Source: Stomorhina lunata
Taxonomy: Eukaryota; Arthropoda; Insecta; Diptera; Rhiniidae
NCBI GenBank assembly: GCA_933228675.1
Contig: OW121743.1
Span: 66,906,696 to 66,970,695 of the forward strand
DNA: 64,000 bases
Direction: 5' to 3'
The notes under the pieces are model-generated. The model was not told the origin of the DNA. It made no database searches and saw only the letters and a program-made list of their open reading frames with translations. A program made the translations under genes and the position numbers. Shown one piece after another: positions 1 through 11,224 of this stretch (its first letter is position 1; each line of letters begins with the position of its first letter).

Positions 1-400
1 TATAGAAAATTTTTCGATATAAACAATTTTTCTATTGAAAATGTTTCGGAATAAAAAATGTTTCTATAGAAAATTTTTTGGTATAAAAAATTTTTCTATT
101 GAAATTTTTTCGGTATTAAAAGTTTTGCTATAGAAAATTTTTCAATTTACAAATTTAGCTATAGAAAATCCTTTGATTAAAAATAAAGTTTATTGATATA
201 ACAATTTTTCAATAGAAAATTATTCGGCGTTACAATTTTTCTAAAAGAAAAATTTCGCGATATAGAAGTTTTTTATGGAAAATTTGTGTATATAAAAGTT
301 TTTCTGTATAAAATTTTGCATTAGAAAATTTGTCGCTACAAAAATTTTTGGAATTAAAATTTGTAGCTTTAAACATTTTTATGGAAAATTTTAAAATATT
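1..400. repeat. Diverged AT-rich minisatellite, unit about 30 bp
   Basis: Degenerate copies of a unit built on TTTCTATAGAAAATTTTT followed by a run such as GATAAAAAA. The same motif forms the much cleaner arrays at 21.4-22.6 kb and 24.3-25.7 kb, so this is probably the edge of an older array cut by the window start. Confidence 0.6.
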
Positions 401-570
401 TTACAATAATTTTTATAAAATATTTTAACATTTTTACTATAAGGCCAACAGAAATTGTTTGTTTACCTCAAATTATCTCTGAAGTGTGGTAACACTCAAT
501 GCAAAAAAACGGCAAATGATAAACAATTGTTTAAAAGTAATTCTGCGCCAAGCAACAGAATTAACAAGAA

Positions 571-2994
571 ATGGATAACTGTTTAGTTTGTTTGGAGCAA
601 AGTGATGATGGCTCCTTTCGTATTACAAGCCAGTGCCGTGAATGGAGTGTATGGAATATTCAAAGAATTTTAGAAAAACACTTGTGGTGGTTTTATTTAA
701 AGCCACATTCCCAGGGTAATTCTGATGTGCAATGGATCTGTCGTCGATGTTGGCAGGAAATATCATCATTTAATAATTTCTACTGCAAAGTTGAACAGGT
801 TCACAGGCATTATGAAGCTATTAAAAAAGAGTACCTGCATAAATCGTTATCTCTAAAGAAGCAGGAAAATGTTATCGTTAAAAATGAAATTGAAAGTAAA
901 GTCGTTTGTGAGGTATGTATTGAACTTACAGAAGAATCGGATTTATCTAAGTTCCGGCCCTAGTAACACAATGTGTAGTTAGACCTGATAATGGATAATG
1001 CTTTAATTCTGACACCTTCATATTAAGTTGTATTTATATGTGACCCGGTCTATGAAATGGTGGCTTATGACTCAAAAACAAAATTTCCAAAAATTAGCTA
1101 ATTTTTCGAAATTTTTAACTAATTTTTCGAAATTTTGTTTTTGAGTCATAAGCCACCTTTTCATAGACCGGGTCACATAATTTTATGTAAACTATCTTAA
1201 AGCATGTTTTTGCAAAGCATAAATATACCCATCTAACATTAGAATATTAACATTCAGTGTTTAAAAATTTATTGAATTTTTCTTAAGTCCTTCCATTAAA
1301 TGTTTTAGAGTTGTTTCTTTTAGCTTTCTGGAAGTGGTGGTCCGCTTTCGATTAACATTAGACACATTTTATAAGTTTTTCAATTCAAAGGCAAGATCCG
1401 TTTATCATGTATAATAAATACTATTAAATTTCTTTTAGCAACAAACTGTTGAAACTACAACAACAACGAATGACATAAATTTAGCAAAAGAAAGAAAACC
1501 CAGATGCAGGCCTCGAAAGAAGTTAGAGGAAATACCAGAAAATGCTAAATACGATATGGAAAAAGAAGTAAACAAATTAAATAAATGATAGTTTTCAGAT
1601 AATAAATACCATTTAATTTCTTTCAGCAAGAAACTGTTGTCACTAAAACAACAACTACGAATAACATAAATTTAGCAAAAGAAAGGAAACCTAGAGGCAG
1701 ACCTCGTAAGAAGATAGAGGGAATAACTGAAAATGCTAAATACGATATGGAAAAAGAAGCAAACAATGTAATTGGTTTTGATACAACTAACGATGATACT
1801 GTTTGTAATAGGGAAGAAAATCTAACTTTTGATACTTTATTTATTGAAGTTTTAAATCAAAACACCGATCGATTCAACAGTGAGAACGATAAGCCTATTA
1901 AGGAAACAAAATGCCAGCGGAATACAAAAGGAAAAGCCCTAAAAGATAATATAACTTTAAAAACAAACGATACAATTAATTCCATTTTAAATGAAGACTT
2001 TTTTAAATTCGCTGATCATAAACTTTGCTGTTACATATGTAATGAGTCTCTATCGGATTTCAGTACACTTAAAACCCATTATCGTAAACAGCATAATGCT
2101 AGAGGCTATTCTATGTGCTGTGGCAACAAATACTTTAAACGCTGTTTGCTAATTGACCACCTTAAGTTACACGCAGATCCAAATTTTTTGAAATGTCCAT
2201 CGTGTACAAAAACTTTTGCCACACGTCGTGGCCTAGAAATGCACTTGGAATCACATAAAAATCGTGAACGCAAATACAACTGTGAAGAATGCGGCAAATC
2301 ATATTTCAATCATAATGTCTACGAACTTCACAAATTAAGGCATTTGCCGGAAAGTAAGCGGAACTTTAAATGCAACAAGTGTGACAAAAAATTTGCCTCA
2401 GACTATTTAAGGCAACAGCATGAAAATGTAGCACATTTAAAAAAATATAACAAAATTTGCGACATATGTGGCAAAACATTTAATGGCAGTTATTCCTTCT
2501 TACGTCACATGAATCAACATGCTGGCATTGTACCCACTTTAGATACCTGTGAAATATGCGGCGTTAAGTTAAAAAACAAATATTTATTAAAACAACACAT
2601 AAAAATGCGTCACTTGGAGAAAAATCTTCAGGAGCAAAAATGTCCCTATTGTTCGAAAATTTCAAAAAATATAAATGCTCATCGCAAGCACATCAGCTAC
2701 TCCCACAAAATGGAGCGCAAACATGCCTGTCAATTGTGTGATAAGGCCTTTAAACGACCTATAGAGTTAAGGGAACACATGTCAAGACATACTGGAAAAA
2801 TCTTGTACACTTGTCCTTACTGTCCTCGAACCTTTGTATCCAATGCCAATATGCATAAACACCGAAAAATTGCTCATCGTCAGGAATGGGAGGAATATCG
2901 TGCAAAGAAGATAAATGGTGGTGGTTGTGCTTTGTTTGCTATTACAGATTCTGTAGGTCCGCTACCTATTTTAAAACCCATTATTATTAACTGA
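571..2994 (+). CDS. ZAD / AT-hook / C2H2 zinc-finger transcription factor (grauzone-like)
   Basis: Two coding exons, 571..912 and 1627..2994 (569 codons plus stop). Exon 1 ends in GAG followed by the donor GTATGT. Exon 2 follows TTTCTTTCAG, and the join is phase 0. Exon 1 is a ZAD domain with the two CX2C pairs (CLVC near residue 4, CRRC near 58). Exon 2 starts with an AT-hook (RKPRGRPRKK, about residues 134-143). From about residue 247 follow some ten C2H2 fingers, including one with a compact MCCGNKYF start. ZAD domains are known to dimerise, and these proteins are nuclear DNA-binding regulators in insects. The finger order resembles the grauzone-type group and the paralogue at 13.6 kb. Reading through the exon 1 donor gives a stop at 961. 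The target genes cannot be told from sequence. Confidence 0.85.
1037..1179. mobile_element. Foldback MITE in the ZAD gene intron
   Basis: A 143-bp near-perfect inverted repeat. The left arm begins TATGTGACCCGGTCTATGAA, and the right arm is its reverse complement, ending CATAGACCGGGTCACATA. Arms of about 60 bp meet with almost no loop and differ at only a few sites, which suggests a fairly recent insertion. It lies wholly in the intron. Confidence 0.8.
1439..1585 (+). pseudogene. Tandem duplicate of the AT-hook exon (decayed or alternative terminal exon)
   Basis: This segment, with its preceding TTTCTTTTAG acceptor, is clearly homologous to 1627..1770 about 190 bp downstream. The upstream intron sequence (ATAATAAATAC...) is duplicated too. 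Read in the phase left by exon 1, it gives 39 codons including a damaged AT-hook (RKPRCRPRKK, central Gly to Cys). One extra A then shifts the frame, and a TAA follows at 1583..1585. A donor-like GTAAAC occurs at 1569, but splicing there would put the next exon out of frame. It may be a dead duplicate, or an alternative last exon giving a ZAD-only protein of about 162 residues. Confidence 0.6.
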
Positions 2995-3204
2995 TAAATC
3001 AATGTAAGTCTTTAAACGTACAATTTTATATATTCTCTCTAATACCATGCATGCTATCAGTGAATCTATTATTTTCCTTTATTAGTTCTAAGCTAAATCA
3101 TTAATTTAAGTACATATTTCTTTTGATCAATGTTACTTTTAATCAGAGACAATCATTTTTTTATAAATAAAAACAATTATTGAAGTTCAGAGAATAAAAT
3201 TAAT

Positions 3205-3726
3205 AAGGGTACTCGTTTAAACTGCTAACTTTAGCAACTTTTAAATTTTTTCTATTTAGCAATAATGTTAAACGAACGCACCTCTTATGATTTTGATTTG
3301 TGTGTAGGCTTATCATCCTGGAGCTTTATTTTCTTTTCCAAAAGCTAATGGCTATAATGGAACAAATCAATTTACATAGAAAATAGTTTTCACGTATTTC
3401 TTACCTCTGTCATTATAATTTCCTATTTATTGTTCCAAAAATTGAAATTTTAATACATTTTTTCTATTTTTATTTTTTATCAAAGAACATTGTTGCCCTG
3501 ATAAAATTATTTTCTATGAAATATTTAAAACACATTGAAAATACTATTATGGTAACCCCATCTCGTATGTTTAACAGACAATTTAAGAGCCAAAATTGTT
3601 GCTTAAAACTTTAATAGCCTTGTAAAAAATTTCCTATACAATTTTTGACACATATTTTAATACGTCTTAAATATTTAAGCTTTAAGAGGTATAAGAGGCA
3701 TTTAGTAGTTTAAACGAGTACCCCTA
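3205..3726. mobile_element. MITE with TIR around GGGTACTCGTTTAAACT
   Basis: The left end reads AAGGGTACTCGTTTAAACTG. The right end reads TAGTTTAAACGAGTACCCCT, its inverse with about two mismatches. The interior is AT-rich with no coding potential. It lies 3' of the ZAD gene; a polyadenylation-like AATAAA just upstream (near 3168) fits the host transcript ending before it. Confidence 0.65.
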
Positions 3727-4555
3727 ATATGTTCTTTATCGAAACTATTCAAAATAGTCCAAAGCATGAAATAATAATAACAAGGAAGTTTCATTCTCTC
3801 TCTTCAAAATTATTTTGAAGTATATTGGGTTTTTGAAGTTTGATATTTGAAAACAAATTCAAGAAAAACGTTGCCACACTAAGAAAAGGGGTACGTAATA
3901 CATTGGGATTAATTATCAAAAATGTGTAAATTTGAAGTAAATCATATAAGGAAGACATTCAATATTAAAGAAATATAGTTAAAACAAATTGTATGATTAT
4001 TTATCAAACTTTTAAGCAAATATTCATAAGTTTTTTATGCATCAAGACATATATGCTTACATAAATTTTGTCATCATACCATTTCAGAAAAGTGGGATTG
4101 TCGACAAAAATATGGTAGCACAAACTTTCACTATCCTAACAAACGTCAGAAAGTTATCATGGCGACAAAAAGAGAGAATGGAACAACCTTCAGTTTTATT
4201 AAATCATGGTCCAAAGTATTCATCGTTTTCGGAATAATTCATTCTAAAAGGCCTTTTATATAAAGAAGAAAAGATGTTTATAATAAAAGCATATTTTTAT
4301 TGAATTAAATATGAATAAAGGAAAATTTTTGCAAAATAATAAAAACATAAAATCGAACAAATTTAAGATCTCCTGAAAAACCACATTAAACAATTTTCAG
4401 GTTCGACGTTTAGAAATAATTTCCATATAAAACAAACAAAAATATACGAACTTAAAAACTATAACCGGGGTACACCTACATACATATAACCAGAATTTGG
4501 TTTCAATTCCTAAGAATTTACCAAAAAAACTGAGAAGAAAAATATTCTGTAATAC
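3727..4555. other. Intergenic sequence with one exon-like remnant
   Basis: Mostly AT-rich. At 4085 a good acceptor (CATTTCAG) is followed by an open plus-strand frame of roughly 55 codons containing KWDCRQKYGSTNFHYPNKRQ, which ends near 4262. It resembles no family I can name with confidence and has no visible partner exon. It is probably a remnant. The rest up to the thymidylate synthase stop at 4556 should hold that gene's 3' UTR. Confidence 0.3.
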
Positions 4556-5546
<991 letters not shown>

Positions 5547-5650
5547 TTTTGCTTTTTACACAAACTTTAATATTTCATTTGTTTTTAATGAATCACTTTA
5601 AAATTCTAAAATTGCTTCGCTTTCCAAGAATTTGCCAAATATAAAAATTA

Positions 5651-5662
5651 TTCCCGCCAAAA
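5651..5662. promoter_or_regulatory. E2F-like site between Ts and the divergent exon
   Basis: The sequence TTCCCGCCAAAA matches the E2F consensus (TTTSSCGC core). It lies 105 bp upstream of the Ts start codon and 13 bp upstream of the divergent ATG at 5675. Thymidylate synthase is a classical E2F/S-phase target in animals, so the site makes sense here. The function is inferred. Confidence 0.6.
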
Positions 5663-5674
5663 CAATTTGCAACA

Positions 5675-5780
5675 ATGAATGATTTGTGTGAAGAAATCAA
5701 ACCAAAAGACAATGACAACATTCGTGAACAGTTGTATAAGAACGTACGACCAGTGTTACTTTTGGAAAGTTTATTTAAAA
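5675..5780 (+). CDS. Orphan first exon divergent from Ts (hypothetical, partial)
   Basis: An ATG at 5675 opens 35 codons (MNDLCEEIKPKDNDNIREQL...), ending at a canonical donor, AAAA then GTATGT at 5781. It shares a 128-bp intergenic region with Ts, as expected for a divergent promoter. I could not find a matching second exon: the following 2.6 kb holds an interspersed repeat and an RNase H fragment. It could be the first exon of an unrecognised gene with distant exons, or a gene broken by transposon insertion. The peptide is charged and shows no domain. Confidence 0.4.
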
Positions 5781-6086
5781 GTATGTATTTTAAAAAAAGT
5801 TCAAAGAAAACAGATGTCTTAAGGCCCTACAGACATCGTTCTTTTTGCACAGTTTCAACCGTACGGTTCAAACTGTTCGGTTGAAACTGTTAGTGAGTGG
5901 GCAAAAACCGACGCTGTTTTGGAACGTGCAAAAATTCTGTTTCGTCTTGATACTAAACGTCGGTTTTTACACGTGTTTGTTCTAAACTGCTTGTGAGTGG
6001 GCCAAACAGTAAAAAAGGAAAGCATTTGCCAGTGTAAAATACTGAAAATGTAAAAATTGCTAATTCGAGCTTTTACATACATTTTT

Positions 6087-6848
6087 ATACCCTTCACCAC
6101 CATAGGTGGAAAGGGTATTATAAGTTTGTGCTGATGTATGTAACGTAAAGAAATATTTGTCTTAGACCCAATATAGTATAGGTTTAGAATCACTTTCCGA
6201 GTCGATTTAGCGATGTCAGTCCGTCCGTCTGGACCCCCATGTCAACCATGTAATCAAAGTACAGGTCGCAATTCTAATGATAATTTGATGAAATTTGGCA
6301 CAGATCATTTTTTAAATAGTGGACCATGGCTATTGAAATTCGTCAAAATCGGTCCATTATTTATGTTACCTCTCCCATAGGTCCCACTTCCCGGAATTGC
6401 TATATTGGCCACAAATATCAATATTTCATGAAATTTAAAACAAATAATGCTTATGTAAACTTAAATCACTGTACCAAATCTCGTTGAAATCGGTCCACAT
6501 TTGACCATAGCTGCCATACAAACTCTTCTGTCAAAACGCACTAAATGAGACAAAAATCACTAAAACGCTCGTAAATCTGAAGATAATGAGAATTTTAAGT
6601 TTAATTTTAGAAAACATTTTTGTAAAAACTGTAATAAATCTGATAAATTTCGAGATAATCGGTCCACTTTTGACCCTAGCTCTCATATAAGTCCAAATGA
6701 CGGAAACAGCTTAAATATATAAGTTTTGAGAAAATGTTTGTATGATGGCAAATTTAGCAAATATTTGTCTTTATACAGGAAAAAGAACACCTTTGACTTC
6801 AGTGGTGAAGGGTATCGTATGGTCGGGCTTGACCGACTATAGCACTAT
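6087..6848 (+). repeat. Interspersed repeat family A, full-length-like copy
   Basis: It starts with the hairpin ATACCCTTCACCACCATAGG...AAGGGTAT and ends GAAGGGTATCGTATGGTCGG...CTTGACCGACTATAGCAC. It carries GTCCGTCCGTCT and repeated GAAATCGGTCCA motifs inside and has no open frame. Other copies lie at 17.35-19.01 kb, 48.31-48.83 kb and 53.33-53.66 kb, with shorter remnants near 20.05, 38.47, 41.40, 44.74 and 61.0 kb. Confidence 0.75.
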
Positions 6849-7530
6849 TTTTTTTTTGGTTTTAAAGTTAGGTTGGGGGTGTTGTTAAAACACACAATTT
6901 GCCAGGCTGTCCCACAGATTTGATAAAATATTAATGTCCGAAAAAAAAATAAAAACGGACAATGAAAAATAAAACAGTTATTCCGCTATGTTGTGCGACT
7001 TATGCCTTTACATAAGAAGCCAACTGTACGAAAATGATATATGCCGGTATGTTGTTCGACTTATGCCTTCACATAAGAAGCCAACCGTACAAGACGAAAA
7101 TTGAGATAAGACTGACTATAGCACTTTCTTACTTGTTTTGTTTTATTTTGATTATTGCTATAAAGAAAAAAACGATATTGTGTGTGCATGGTCGTTGTAC
7201 GTGTCAACGAAGTGTGTGTCCATCTTTATAATAATCCATATTTGTTCGAATGAATGAATGTTGCAAAATTTACATATCTTAAAATGTATTTAGACACCAA
7301 TGACCATTGTCAAAATGCATTTGAAATGATTTATATTTTATTTTTATTAAAAATATCCCTGCAAAACGATTATAATCAAGGATATCTCCAACAGTTCCCA
7401 TTAGGACTATTGGTTTTTGCTTCGATGTCCTAAAACATTGCAATTTGTTCACAAAATTCATATATTCATTTTTGAAAATTTTTGAATTTTAAAAATATGG
7501 GAAAATCGTCTATCGTTCTTTAAGGGGAAC
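6849..7530. other. Noncoding stretch, with a short tandem motif
   Basis: AT-rich. A 60-bp segment with CGACTTATGCCTTYACATAAGAAGCCAACYGTAC occurs twice, near 6998 and 7059, as a local tandem duplication. I see no gene. Confidence 0.35.
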
Positions 7531-7670
7531 TCGATCTTTACAGACGACTCTAAAACGGATATCGGCACCGGTACTAATAATTTCCTAAGGGAGCAGAATA
7601 TTAGAAAATCTTCCAGGCTTAGAGATAAATGCAGTGTCTTTCAGGCAGAAATGTTTGCCATTTTTGATGA
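7531..7670 (+). mobile_element. Decayed RNase H fragment of a jockey-type LINE
   Basis: The plus-strand frame from 7534 reads IFTDDSKTDIGTGTN, then CSVFQAEMFAIF. This is the usual start of a non-LTR retrotransposon RNase H (TDGSK, G.G, FQAE). The second Asp/Gly of the TDGSK motif is changed, and the frame ends soon after, so the fragment is dead. No other LINE domains adjoin it. Confidence 0.6.
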
Positions 7671-8430
7671 TGTTCGTGTTTTCCACGGAAAACTTCTAAT
7701 CTAATTGTTAGGCTGAGAATCGGAAAGCGGTTTAACACACGAACATCACCTTGAAAGGACATTTCTTGCACACGTGCAAGAAATTGGGTTTAATTTTTAG
7801 AGGATTTACATCTTTGTAGTTATGTTGATACTCAGACCAGTTAAGTTTTATGCGGTTTTCGTAAACAGAGCGGGCTAGTCTCAGCATATCAGTACTCTCA
7901 TAACTTGAGAAAGAATACAGAGGTCGGGTTCTTTTAATTATAGACAAATTTATTATTATTAATTTTAATTGTTGAAAAGTTAAAAAAGTCTAACCTTACT
8001 GAGGTGAAATTGTGGTCCAATGTACAAAAAATGTATTTTCTCAAGGCATATGTGTATTTCCATCCTTGGGAGTTTTCCCAGAGATTTCGTTTAATGTTTT
8101 TAGTCTGGCAGTTTTATTTTGTTTCAATTCATAGTGATTCCTTTGGTTTTTCTTTTTGTTTTGATTACGATATTCGTTTTAAATTGCACTTGAAAAAACA
8201 TAGTAGCAACAAATTTTGCAAATTTACTCCTGTTTTTATTTAAAATTAATAAAGTATTAATTATATTAGTAAAACATAAATAATTAACATCCTTTTCTGC
8301 AAAGAAATCGAATTTGTAATAAAACAAGATATTTGTACTCAAAAAATTAAAACAAAATTAAAAAGTCTGCATAAGAAAAGAACTAAAAAAATCAATAAAA
8401 AATACATACCATTGAATTTATAGAACAAAA
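7671..8430. other. Upstream region of the BORCS5-like gene
   Basis: No recognisable gene. Short open frames on both strands are not supported by any family match. The last part, from about 8250, is AT-rich and runs without obvious splice sites into the BORCS5-like start, so it probably contains that gene's promoter and 5' UTR. Confidence 0.4.
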
Positions 8431-9444
8431 ATGGGTGCTGAACATTCCCAACAAAGAGCAGAAGCCGATGGACGAGAAATATTTGAGTCAACAGTTGGAG
8501 GCAATGCAAATCTTAATAATGCAGGCCTTTCTAGACCAACTTCCTCAGGTTCAGGAGCCATAAAAAAGCGTACTATGCTGAGACAGTCAACGGCTCCTAC
8601 AGGTAGCAGTAGCGCTACAGATAAGCTAAAAAATAACAATGATTCCATACCATCTCCTACGACATCTGAAATGAGTCGACCTTCATCGCCTCCTCTGAGT
8701 GTGTGTTCTGATTTACCTTATGTTTCTTATACTACGGATCGACCTATTGGTGATTCACCCAAGATAAGAGGTAAATCAGCAAATAGTTTAACCGGCTCAT
8801 CAACACAACGCAATTCTTTGGTCTTAAGGCGACCTCAGACTGGTGCAAAACCCAAAAGACCTCAATCTACGGTGGGCAGTCATAGTATAGTCATTGTTAA
8901 GCCTGGCATTAAGGATGTCAATGAAGAAATTGAAAGTGAATTGCAACAATTGCAAAGCATACCACAATTCTTACCCGTCCTAAGGGATTCTATTAACTCG
9001 GCCACCTTTATTAAAGACGCAGAATGCTTGGAACGTCTTCAAATACAACCACATTTGCTAAATATATGCAATCGTATGCAGACACATCTAAATATGTGCG
9101 CGACACAGGTGGCTCAGGAGCAATCGCATTTGGTGGAGCGCACTAAGGTGGTTAGCAATTCCATAACCACGCTATTTGCTTCCTTTGTCGATATGCAAAA
9201 GTCATATGCCGCCTATGCAGAGCAATTTAATAAAGTTCGTCTGATTTCACAGCAATTAAGCCGCTGTAATTCGCTACTTAACGATAATTTGGCCAGCTTG
9301 GAGGCTATTAACAACTTCCTAGACGTGGAAGATCGTTTGGAACCCTTTGTTTGGCGTACTGATGATAATAAGTTGCGAGGCGAAGCAGAAGGTGCGGCAG
9401 CAGCCGCTAGATCATCAGGAGGAAATCGTTTAAGAAGATTGTAG
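8431..9444 (+). CDS. BORCS5: BORC complex subunit 5-like protein (loh12cr1 homologue)
   Basis: An intronless 337-codon frame. It begins MGAEHSQQ, a likely N-myristoylation signal as in BORCS5, where the lipid anchors the BORC complex to lysosomes. BORC recruits Arl8 and couples lysosomes to kinesin. Residues about 15-165 are low complexity, rich in Ser, Thr and Pro, and much longer than in vertebrates (196 residues in total there). The conserved core starts near residue 175 (LQQLQSIPQFLPVLRDS), continues through helical segments (HLNMCATQVAQEQSHLVERT; MQKSYAAYAEQFNKVR), and ends in RLEPFVW. A poly-Ala patch follows near the C-terminus. The ATG follows ACAAAA, close to the Drosophila start context. 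AATAAA at about 9550 is a candidate poly(A) signal. Confidence 0.85.
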   Translation: MGAEHSQQRAEADGREIFESTVGGNANLNNAGLSRPTSSGSGAIKKRTMLRQSTAPTGSSSATDKLKNNNDSIPSPTTSEMSRPSSPPLSVCSDLPYVSYTTDRPIGDSPKIRGKSANSLTGSSTQRNSLVLRRPQTGAKPKRPQSTVGSHSIVIVKPGIKDVNEEIESELQQLQSIPQFLPVLRDSINSATFIKDAECLERLQIQPHLLNICNRMQTHLNMCATQVAQEQSHLVERTKVVSNSITTLFASFVDMQKSYAAYAEQFNKVRLISQQLSRCNSLLNDNLASLEAINNFLDVEDRLEPFVWRTDDNKLRGEAEGAAAAARSSGGNRLRRL

Positions 9445-10009
9445 TAAAAAGGAATGAATTCGAAAGCAAAATCATAATTTTAGTCTTTAATAATTTTAGG
9501 TTTGTGTAAATTATTGTTTAAATTATTTTTTAGTTAAATTGTTAAAAGAAATAAAGATCAACTATACTTCTTGAGAAGTGTATTTAAAATACCACAATAT
9601 TTTTATATATATTTTTGTTCCAATATGAAAATTTATTCTATTAATTATTTCTATTAAGTTAAACCTGCTTCGAAACCTCACAAAGAAAATATTTAAATTT
9701 GGTTAGGCCATAATTTATTCATTCGGACTCTTTTCACATTCATACATCGATTAAATTTACAGAAAAATCTTAAATTTTTACTTTTTTAAGGCATAAGGAA
9801 ACTTATGTTTTCGCTTAATTGTTATTAAATAATATCCTGTAATATCTAAAAACTTGTAATTAATTTTTCATATCATAGTCTTATATATTTTATTATAAAA
9901 TCTATAATAGTCTTTACGCTTTCTAACATAAATCATTGTTTTATTGAAATTCATAGTCACAACATTAAAAATACAAAAATATTTTCGTCATACTTAAAAT
10001 TTTAAGTAA
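9445..10009. other. Convergent 3' flanks of the BORCS5-like and AIP-like genes
   Basis: Very AT-rich. It holds the 3' UTRs of the two converging genes, with AATAAA near 9550 for the plus-strand gene. No extra gene is visible. Confidence 0.5.
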
Positions 10010-11224
10010 CTAAAATAGCGCCTGCAAACGTTTCTTATCTTCAACATCGCGTTGATGTTGCACTCTGTCAATTGCTTTTAATTCCTTATTTACAGCTGCC
10101 TGCAGCGAAGGATCCAATTTAGCAGCCATTATGAAGTCATCACGAGCGTTTTGTGGATTCCAAGCACCAAAATGGGCCTTTGCTCTGCGAAATAAGGCCT
10201 TGACATTATCGGGCTCTAATTGTAAAACATCGTTGCAATGTTCGATGACAGCATAATAATCCTCTGACAACAGACGACATTGAGCATAATTTAAGAGTAC
10301 AGGAACTTTAAGTTTAGCTAATTCTTCCCATTCAACATCATGAGGTTTTTCTCTGTGAAATATTTATTTTAAGGTTCTATTAATGTAATTTAAGGTTTTT
10401 TAGAAACTTACTTGAGCATTAATTGTTCTAGTAAACCCACGCCAGTACGATAACATTCCTCAGCTTTGGCATATTGCTTTTGTTTATAGAATTCGTTTCC
10501 TTCATCTTTGAGTTTGAGCGAAGTTTTGAGCTTTTCTTCATCGCTCATTTGCCAGGTATCTTTTTTATAATCTTCTGGCATTTCTATGCTAAACAAATCT
10601 ATAATGAACTCTAAATCACACGGATTCGAGAGTATTTCATCTAGATCTTTATATCCTAGACCTTCGTTTTGTAAAGTCATGCCACAACAATGACGACGCT
10701 CTTCAACTTTTTTCCCAACATCACGCAACGTTTTTGCAATAAAAGGGTATTGAGATACTAGCTGAGAAGTTAGAGGATTTGTTTATTAAAATAAACTTAA
10801 ATAGATATGTTCATGGAAAATTTTCGGATTCTAATGATTTTTTCTAGTTATGGTACTTATCAATACTTAGCAGCTTCCATTTATTTACTATACCTTTTTA
10901 TTCACAGTAAACTTAGCCACCTCATTTAAGGCCATTTTTTGTACTATCACCTCCCACACTTCCAATTTGAACTTTTTACCCAAAACCAATTCCATGGGCC
11001 TGCCCAATGTCCGACTATCATCCAAGACCGTACCATCAAGCTTCTTTGTTTGAAAATGAAATGTTACCTTTAAAAGATCAAGAAAAGTCCTTGAATTATT
11101 GATTTTTATCCCAATTGCCTGTAAGAGCTTAACTTACCCGAGTGCCTTCTTTTAGTGGTATAAACTCTTTACCCGGTGATATAATTTTCTTTTGTATTAA
11201 GGCATTTTCTATATTGGTATCCAT
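10010..11224 (-). CDS. AIP: AIP-like immunophilin co-chaperone (FKBP-type domain plus TPR)
   Basis: Four exons on the minus strand: 11224..11138, 11067..10894, 10761..10412 and 10352..10010. They total 954 nt and encode 317 residues. All junctions have GT..AG, and the phases agree (0, 0, 2). The N-terminal half is the FKBP-like domain of the AIP family ([37 protein letters not shown]), followed by the family linker [21 protein letters not shown] and CCGM. The C-terminal half has three TPR motifs ([33 protein letters not shown]...; [20 protein letters not shown]). In animals AIP binds Hsp90 and client receptors through the TPR. The length is close to that of vertebrate AIP (330). It is cytosolic, with no signal peptide. 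Confidence 0.9.

Noticed and set aside
7732..7947. 71-codon minus-strand frame (MSIIKRTRPLYSFSSYES)
   Set aside because: Reasonable composition but no recognisable family, no neighbours and repeat surroundings; not strong enough to call.
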